Positions 1 through 3,976 of a stretch of DNA of 6,991 bases are shown one piece after another. The notes beneath the pieces were generated by a model, which did no database searches, was not told the origin of the DNA, and worked only from the letters and a program-made list of their open reading frames with translations. Origin of the DNA: an uncultured bacterium (GTDB lineage: Bacteria > Pseudomonadota > Gammaproteobacteria > Burkholderiales > Burkholderiaceae_F); NCBI GenBank assembly GCA_905215795.1, contig CAJMRV010000089.1, positions 1 through 6,991 of the forward strand, given 5' to 3'. Within the stretch, counting starts at the first letter, position 1. Every line of letters begins with the position of its first letter. Both the position numbers and the translations under genes were made by a program.

Positions 1-40
1 CCCGTTTTTGTTGCGCCAACGCCACTTCTGTCAACGGACG

Positions 41-69
41 TTGGAAATAAGCAACATATTGTGTATGAA
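41..69 (+). promoter_or_regulatory. Candidate sigma-70 promoter of porin 1
   Basis: A -35-like TTGGAA (41-46) and a -10-like TATGAA (64-69) are separated by exactly 17 bases. Each matches the consensus at four of six positions. Transcription would start near 76 and give a leader of about 130 bases before the porin start at 204. A short inverted repeat, CAACG-GA-CGTTG (32-43), overlaps the -35 box. The first ten bases (CCCG followed by five T) look like the tail of a terminator of a gene outside the window. The call rests on sequence match alone. Confidence 0.4.
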
Positions 70-203
70 AGGGGGTGTTCGAGGGGTCCCGGCTCTACTT
101 TCCGGAGTGGTTGTGATAACTTGGAAGGTACAGGGTGACGCGAATGCGTCCCAGATGCGCGCCCGGGAATGGTCCCCGCGCGCAACATCAACCGGAAGCA
201 AAC

Positions 204-1322
204 ATGCTTGAGAAATCCATCACCATCATCGCCTTGGCCGGACTCGCCTCCGGCGCCGCCTTCGCGGGCGGCGTGACGCTCCATGGTGCCGTGGACGCCG
301 GTCTTGAATACACGCACGTCAGCAACCACGACGGGCACCAGAACACCTTCAAGGCGGTCGACGGCCTCGACACCGCCAACCGCATCGGCATCCGCGGGAG
401 CGAATCCCTCGGCAACGGCCTCGAAGCGGGCTTCGTCCTTGAAAACGGCTTCAACCTCATGAACGGCGCCATGAATGACGGCGACGCCGGGGACACCTCC
501 CGGTTCTTCGGCCGCGAGGCGCTCCTCTTCATGTCCTCGCCTGCGGGCACCTTCGCGGTGGGCCGCCAGGGCGCAATCTCCTCGGGCTTTGGCACCTTCG
601 GGCGTTTCGGAGACGAGGTCTCCGTGCTCGGCGACGGACGCGGCGCCGTACCGGGACTCAAAAGCGTCGTCGGCATGACGGCTCAGCGCCTCGACAACGC
701 CTTCACGTATGAGTCGCCTTCGTTCGGCGGCGTGAATCTCTTGGGTCAGTATGCCGCGAAGACGCAGGACCGCCACGGCTGGTTCGACTCCCCCAACGAG
801 CGCTTCATCGCCTTGGGCGCCACCTACAAGGGCTCGGGCGTTTACGGGAGCGCGATCGTCGACTCCCTGATGAGGCCCGATGGCAAGCCCGACGGCCACA
901 AGCTGAGCCTGGGCGGGCATGTCGCGCTCGGCGACGCCACCGTCTATGCGGCCACGCAGTTCTGGAAGGACCTCGACCTAAACGTGCCCGCGATTTCGAA
1001 CACCGCCATGCGTCCCGTCGACTTGAAGAGTGGAGGGGACAATCCCTTCACGAAGGGCTTCGGCATGAACCTCGGTGCGAGCTACAAGCTCGGCCGCGGC
1101 GCGATCAAGGGTGACTTCGGTTACGCGCACGCAAGCCAGTTGAACGCGGACACTCGCCTGAACCGCTTCATCGCCTCCGCGGGCTACGACTATCCCCTGT
1201 CCCGCAGGACGACGGTCTATGCGGACGGCGGCGTGATGTTCGACCGCTACTCGAAACCGGCAGACGGCGACAAGAACGCCAACACGCTTTCCGTCAACGT
1301 CGGGATGGCTCACAAGTTCTGA
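204..1322 (+). CDS. Outer-membrane porin, Gram-negative general porin family (porin 1)
   Basis: A 372-residue outer-membrane beta-barrel porin, expected to form a trimeric channel for small hydrophilic solutes. Residues 1-21 are a Sec signal peptide ending in AAFA, with signal peptidase I cleavage before GGVTLHG. The mature protein is about 351 residues, normal for 16-stranded porins. Family-like segments are VTLHGAVDAG (24-33), IGIRGSESLGNGLEAGF (61-77), LENGFN (79-84), FFGREA (101-106) and GTFAVGRQG (115-123). The stretch at about 122-160 should form the pore-folding loop 3. The protein ends in GMAHKF, with the terminal Phe used for BAM recognition. The start at 204 is chosen because GGAAG (194-198) lies five bases upstream and the signal peptide begins there; the GTG at 135 would add a senseless 23 residues. 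The signal peptide n-region (MLEKS) is unusually weakly charged. The gene is a paralogue of the porin at 1866. Codon use is ordinary GC-rich, with CGG, GGG, GAG and AGG codons, which suggests lower expression than its neighbour. Substrate preference cannot be read from the sequence. Confidence 0.93.
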   Translation: MLEKSITIIALAGLASGAAFAGGVTLHGAVDAGLEYTHVSNHDGHQNTFKAVDGLDTANRIGIRGSESLGNGLEAGFVLENGFNLMNGAMNDGDAGDTSRFFGREALLFMSSPAGTFAVGRQGAISSGFGTFGRFGDEVSVLGDGRGAVPGLKSVVGMTAQRLDNAFTYESPSFGGVNLLGQYAAKTQDRHGWFDSPNERFIALGATYKGSGVYGSAIVDSLMRPDGKPDGHKLSLGGHVALGDATVYAATQFWKDLDLNVPAISNTAMRPVDLKSGGDNPFTKGFGMNLGASYKLGRGAIKGDFGYAHASQLNADTRLNRFIASAGYDYPLSRRTTVYADGGVMFDRYSKPADGDKNANTLSVNVGMAHKF

Positions 1323-1382
1323 TGAGCATTCGGGAACGCTGTTGATCACGTGTTGATTCTTTTTTGTAAGGATGACTTCCTG

Positions 1383-1414
1383 CCCCGCTCGTGCAACCCG
1401 CACGGCGGGGTTTT
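1383..1414 (+). terminator. Rho-independent terminator of porin 1
   Basis: The arms CCCCGC-T-CGTGC (1383-1394) and GCACG-GCGGGG (1400-1410) give an 11-bp GC-rich stem with one bulged T and a five-base loop AACCC. Four T residues follow (1411-1414), then GCATTGCATTTT. It lies about 60 bases after the porin 1 stop codon and should separate porin 1 from porin 2 transcription. Confidence 0.88.
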
Positions 1415-1493
1415 GCATTGCATTTTCAAGCAGGAAGAGGGGTGCGCACGTTTTCTCGACGTTGTGAATTTTCCGTATAGTGGTTAACCCTGA

Positions 1494-1509
1494 TTGTTCG
1501 GATGAACAA
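1494..1509. repeat. Perfect 6-bp inverted repeat, possible operator
   Basis: TTGTTC-GGAT-GAACAA is a perfect palindrome with a four-base centre. If the -10 box at 1535-1540 is real, transcription would begin near 1547 and the palindrome would be centred about 45 bases upstream, a usual position for an activator dimer. The binding protein is not known. The repeat could also arise by chance in AT-rich DNA. Confidence 0.4.
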
Positions 1510-1576
1510 AGATTCTACGGATGGAACATAGACGCATAATCGTGAGATGTCCTGGAGAAGGGGACAGGATTGCGTT

Positions 1577-1596
1577 GCTACCACTTTATGGATAGC
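1577..1596 (+). other. Hairpin in porin 2 leader
   Basis: GCTACCA (1577-1583) pairs with TGG-A-TAGC (1589-1596), giving seven base pairs with one bulged A and a CTTTA loop. Flanking GTTGC (1574-1578) and GCAAC (1598-1602) can form an alternative stem that shares G1577 and C1578. It exists in RNA only if transcription starts upstream of 1570. Confidence 0.35.
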
Positions 1597-1641
1597 CGCA
1601 ACCGCCTCTTGCACAAGGGCTTGCTTCGTGATTGCTCGAAA

Positions 1642-1661
1642 GTGTTGTAAAAGTGCAACAC
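1642..1661. repeat. Inverted repeat GTGTTG / CAACAC
   Basis: GTGTTG (1642-1647) and CAACAC (1656-1661) are perfect complements around an eight-base centre, and six A residues follow. The repeat overlaps the candidate -35 element TTGTAA (1645-1650), so it could be an operator or, if transcribed, a weak hairpin. Confidence 0.35.
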
Positions 1662-1735
1662 AAAAAATCGAATCCACAGCTTTTTCATAGGGGAAAACCA
1701 CCAATTTGCGTTCACATCTTGAAACTTTGCTCGAT

Positions 1736-1817
1736 TTCTCTTTGTTCATCGGAGAGAATTGACCTCAGAGAAAAACAAGACCGTTTCTCTCACCTCAGAG
1801 TTTCAGATGACCGACCG
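1736..1817 (+). repeat. Alternating complementary repeats and 30-bp direct repeat in porin 2 leader
   Basis: Four mutually complementary short segments occur in order: TTCTCT (1736-1741), AGAGAA (1753-1758), AGAGAAA (1767-1773) and TTTCTCT (1784-1790). The first pairs with the second and the third with the fourth, but other pairings are equally possible. Overlaid on this is an imperfect direct repeat with a 30-base period: ACCTCAGAG, eight bases, then GACCG, at 1762-1783 and again at 1792-1813. The block ends 48 bases before the porin 2 start codon. It may be a regulator-binding array or a structured RNA leader, and the sequence does not decide which. Confidence 0.5.
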
Positions 1818-1850
1818 GGGCTTCAAGCGCTGGATCGTCATCACAACAAA

Positions 1851-1855
1851 AAGGA
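1851..1855 (+). promoter_or_regulatory. Ribosome binding site of porin 2
   Basis: AAGGA lies ten bases before the ATG at 1866 and fixes that start over the longer open frame that runs back to 1632. The bases between them form the DNA palindrome GATTG-CA-CAATC (1854-1865), which overlaps the end of the Shine-Dalgarno sequence. Confidence 0.75.
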
Positions 1856-1865
1856 TTGCACAATC

Positions 1866-3044
1866 ATGTTTAAGAAGTCTCTCGCTGTCGTCGCCGTCCT
1901 CGGCGCTTTCGCCGGCGCTTCCTTCGCCGCTAACGTTACGCTTTACGGCGCCATGGACCCGGGTTTCCAGTACACGTACTTGAAGGCCAAGAACGCTGAA
2001 AAGCACGACACGTTCAAGATGGTTGACGGCGCCGCTCAGGCTGGTCAGGTCGGCATCAAGGGCGAAGAAAAGATTTCCGACGCTCTCACCGTCGGCTTCA
2101 AGCTCGAAAATGGTTTCGACATCAAGAACGGCGACTTCAAGAAGGCTGGCAAGCTCTTCGATCGTGAAGCCGTCATGTACGTCAAGTCCGCCGCTGGTAC
2201 GTTCGCGTTCGGTCGTGAAGGCGCCCTCGCCAGCGGCTTCGGCATGTTCGGCAAGTTCGGTGGTGCCGTCTCGGCCGTCAGCAACGGCTATGGCGATGCT
2301 CCGGGCCTGAAGTTCGTCATGGGCGACTCCTTCCAGCGCTATGACAACTCCATCACGTACCAGTCCCCCAACTTCGCCGGCGTGAATCTTCTCGCCCAGT
2401 ACGCCAACGCTCAGCAGAAGAACGACGGCTACTTCGACAAGGATGAAAACTCCCGTTACGGCGCTTTGGGTGCCACGTTCCAGAACGACGTTGCCTACGG
2501 TGCCTTGATCCTGTCTCAGGAACAGAAGGCTCTCAAAGCTGGTGGCCATGAAAAGAAATCCACGAAGGTCAGCCTCGGTGGTCGTTACAACGTTGATGAC
2601 AACCTGAAGGTCTTCGCCGCCACGCAGATTTTCAACAAGTCCAAGTTCGCTGTCGACGCCATCGAACTTCAGTCCCAGAACTGGGGTAAGGCTGAAGCTG
2701 ACAAGGTCGCTGGTGAAATCAACAACGGTTTCGGCATTAACCTCGGCGCTTCCTACGCCATGGGCAAGAGCGTCTTCATGGGTAACTTCGGCTTCATGCA
2801 CGCCAAGGAAGTTGACAAGCGTGCCAATGCTCACAAGGATCTCGGCAAGGTCAAGACCAACCGCTTCACGCTCATGGGCGCTTACGACTACAATCTGTCG
2901 AACCGCTCCAAGGTCTACGCATACGCCGGTGGTTACTTTGACAAGTACAAGGATCTCAAGGTTGATATGACCAAGGCTGACTCCGATAGCATCAAGAATG
3001 CCCGCGCCTTCTTCGCCGGTTTCGGCATGGCCCACAAGTTCTAA
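1866..3044 (+). CDS. Major outer-membrane porin, Gram-negative general porin family (porin 2)
   Basis: A 392-residue trimeric-type beta-barrel porin for diffusion of small polar solutes across the outer membrane. Residues 1-21 are a signal peptide with a basic MFKKS n-region, ending in ASFA and cleaved before ANVTLYGAMD. The mature chain is about 371 residues. Conserved blocks parallel porin 1: VGIKGEEKISDALTVGFKLE (62-81), FDREA (98-102), GTFAFGREGALASGFGMFGKFG (111-132), QRYDNSITYQSPNFAGVNLL (157-176) and the terminal GMAHKF with C-terminal Phe. Extra residues relative to porin 1 lie in predicted surface loops, one Lys-rich (EQKALKAGGHEKKSTK) and one near the C terminus (KDLKVDMTKADSDSIKNA). 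Codon use is extreme: every Glu codon checked is GAA, all nine Arg codons are CGT or CGC, and Lys is almost always AAG. This pattern is typical of the most abundant proteins, so this is probably the major porin. Pore selectivity is unknown. Confidence 0.95.
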   Translation: MFKKSLAVVAVLGAFAGASFAANVTLYGAMDPGFQYTYLKAKNAEKHDTFKMVDGAAQAGQVGIKGEEKISDALTVGFKLENGFDIKNGDFKKAGKLFDREAVMYVKSAAGTFAFGREGALASGFGMFGKFGGAVSAVSNGYGDAPGLKFVMGDSFQRYDNSITYQSPNFAGVNLLAQYANAQQKNDGYFDKDENSRYGALGATFQNDVAYGALILSQEQKALKAGGHEKKSTKVSLGGRYNVDDNLKVFAATQIFNKSKFAVDAIELQSQNWGKAEADKVAGEINNGFGINLGASYAMGKSVFMGNFGFMHAKEVDKRANAHKDLGKVKTNRFTLMGAYDYNLSNRSKVYAYAGGYFDKYKDLKVDMTKADSDSIKNARAFFAGFGMAHKF

Positions 3045-3055
3045 TCTCTTGAACC

Positions 3056-3073
3056 GACTTTCGTGAGAAAGTC
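3056..3073 (+). other. GNRA-loop hairpin in the 3' UTR of porin 2
   Basis: GACTTTC (3056-3062) and GAAAGTC (3067-3073) form a perfect 7-bp stem closed by GTGA, a GNRA-type tetraloop. It starts 11 bases after the stop codon and 20 bases before the terminator stem. It could protect the mRNA end or form part of a small RNA released from the 3' UTR. Confidence 0.55.
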
Positions 3074-3093
3074 CGACAACTGAATGGAATTGG

Positions 3094-3130
3094 GATCCCC
3101 GCTTCAAACGAAGCGGGGATCTTCTTTTTC
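3094..3130 (+). terminator. Rho-independent terminator of porin 2
   Basis: GATCCCCGCTTC (3094-3105) and GAAGCGGGGATC (3110-3121) form a perfect 12-bp stem with a four-base AAAC loop, followed by TTCTTTTTC. This is one of the strongest terminators in the window and fits a heavily transcribed gene. Confidence 0.95.
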
Positions 3131-3145
3131 ATAGCACTTCAACAA

Positions 3146-3182
3146 GAAGGGCGTCATCCATGCAATCCGGACGGCGCCCTTC
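3146..3182. repeat. Inverted repeat between convergent genes
   Basis: GAAGGGCG (3146-3153) and CGCCCTTC (3175-3182) are perfect 8-bp complements around 21 bases, and CTTTGTCTT follows on the plus strand. It may be a backup terminator for porin 2. The loop is long and the T-tract broken, so this is uncertain. Nothing else gene-like is seen between 3045 and 3301. Confidence 0.4.
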
Positions 3183-3223
3183 CTTTGTCTTGAGTCCCGG
3201 TCCGTCACGCTTCCACAAGCAAC

Positions 3224-3260
3224 AAAAAAGGAACAGCGTCTTTTAGGGACGGTGTTCCTT
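3224..3260 (-). terminator. Rho-independent terminator of the small membrane protein gene
   Basis: Read on the minus strand, AAGGAACA and TGTTCCTT form an 8-bp stem. After one mismatch, four further pairs (CGTC/GACG) continue it around a seven-base loop. The stem runs straight into six T residues (A-tract 3224-3229 on the plus strand). It lies about 40 bases beyond the minus-strand stop codon at 3302. The T-tract is on one side only, so it serves the minus-strand gene. Confidence 0.85.
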
Positions 3261-3301
3261 CGTGCCTTGCGGCTCGTTCTTTTCTTTCTTTTTTCTTTGT
3301 T

Positions 3302-3637
3302 CTAGGGCATCGTGCGGATCTTCTCGATCATCCCGGAGAGGAGTCCCCTCATTCCGCCGCAGAGCATCACGAAGATCCCCGGGCAGACGAGGAGCAGCGC
3401 GAAGACGGTGTTGAAGTCGAACTGGTCGTGCATCGCCCAGAAGGCGAGCGCGAGGGTGACGAGGTGGAGTCGGAACGCGAGGAGCACGATGGCGACCGGC
3501 AGGGCCACCCAGGTGATCCCGGTGAAGATCCCGACCTGGATGCCGGCGAGGAACAGCATCGCGAGGTAGTAGCCGCCGACGATGGCGGCGAAGAGGGCCA
3601 CCGCTCCGATGCAGAAGCATTTGGTCATTTTGTTCAT
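3302..3637 (-). CDS. Hypothetical small multi-pass membrane protein
   Basis: I do not recognise this protein. From ATG 3637 it is 111 residues, strongly hydrophobic, with three to four likely transmembrane segments at about 8-31, 35-57, 58-69 (weak) and 77-97. A short basic tail (about 97-111, ending IEKIRTMP) follows. It has four cysteines: C7 and C9 as a CFC pair near the N terminus, and C85 and C93 in the last hydrophobic segment. The start is uncertain. No clear Shine-Dalgarno precedes 3637, but a good minus-strand -10 box (TATACT/TATATA, 3689-3696) lies just upstream and would exclude longer starts. The frame stays open back to 3826, allowing starts at 3742 (146 residues), 3772 or 3826 (174 residues). 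The gene is supported by its own downstream terminator and a membrane-protein-like composition. It stands alone, convergent to porin 2 and divergent from the M16 peptidase, and no function is proposed. Confidence 0.65.
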   Translation of the reverse strand: MNKMTKCFCIGAVALFAAIVGGYYLAMLFLAGIQVGIFTGITWVALPVAIVLLAFRLHLVTLALAFWAMHDQFDFNTVFALLLVCPGIFVMLCGGMRGLLSGMIEKIRTMP

Positions 3638-3976
3638 GGTTGGGTCTGAGTCGTTCCACAATACGAGGGGGTCGGAACGTACGTCTTTAGTATATAGAGG
3701 AATTAGTTCTTTCGGTTGAAGAGGGGATTCCCTTTTTTCCATTGTCGTGATGTGCACCGCCGTCGTGTCCATTCGTGGGAACGCCTCTGCAGGAAGTAAG
3801 ACGCCGATAACGAAATCCGTTTGCATTTAGTGCATAATGGAAACACTGCGGCCCCGGGGAACAAACCCTCATGGCCGGCGAAGATGACGGACACGACGAT
3901 GTCCGCACGCGCCGGAGACCGGTTCACCCGTCGGGCGTCGAAACACACATGCAAAAAAGACAAGGAAAACAACGCC
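3638..3976. promoter_or_regulatory. Divergent promoter region between small membrane gene and M16 peptidase
   Basis: On the minus strand, TATACT/TATATA (3689-3696) is a good -10 box. Its -35 partner is weak: TTCAAC (plus 3715-3720) lies 18 bases from TATATA. On the plus strand, CATAAT (3833-3838) is a five-of-six -10 box with a weak -35-like ACGAAA 17 bases upstream (3810-3815). It would give the peptidase a leader of about 130 bases. That leader contains the self-complementary CCCCGGGG (3852-3859). AAGGA (3962-3966) is the peptidase ribosome binding site. No separate gene is seen here apart from possible N-terminal extensions of the two flanking frames. Confidence 0.5.

Larger units (their letters stand above)
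1415..1865 (+). promoter_or_regulatory. Long upstream and leader region of porin 2
   Basis: This is a gene-free stretch, more AT-rich than the flanking genes, that must hold the promoter of porin 2. Candidate -10 boxes are CATAAT (1535-1540, five of six) and TATAGT (1476-1481, five of six), both with poor -35 partners. A third candidate is TTGTAA (1645-1650) with TCGAAT (1668-1673) at 17-bp spacing. These cannot be ranked by eye. Inverted repeats lie at 1494-1509, 1577-1596, 1642-1661, 1736-1758 and 1767-1790, and a direct repeat at 1762/1792. Depending on the start site, the transcript leader would be roughly 185-380 bases. The short frame starting at ATG 1546 gives about 47 codons with no recognisable features and was not called. 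Confidence 0.55.

Noticed and set aside
135..203. Upstream GTG start extending porin 1 by 23 residues
   Set aside because: It would put a charged, non-signal stretch before a good signal peptide. GGAAG at 194-198 supports the ATG at 204.
1546..1689. Possible 47-codon plus-strand ORF in the porin 2 leader
   Set aside because: It is short, has an odd Cys-rich composition, overlaps inverted repeats and candidate promoter elements, and lacks similarity to anything known. A GGAG-like ribosome site is not placed before it.
1426..1749. 107-codon minus-strand ORF upstream of porin 2
   Set aside because: It covers the promoter region and its repeats. The translation has no domain, signal or membrane segment, and no terminator lies downstream on the minus strand apart from the back of the porin 1 stem.
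1803..3107. 434-codon minus-strand open frame antisense to porin 2
   Set aside because: Its translation is a low-complexity shadow of the strong codon bias of porin 2 (GAA, AAG, GCY read backwards), with no recognisable domain and no ribosome site.
3243..3659. 138-codon minus-strand frame overlapping the small membrane gene
   Set aside because: The product is Arg/Pro/His-rich and runs through the terminator. The alternative frame gives a coherent multi-pass membrane protein.
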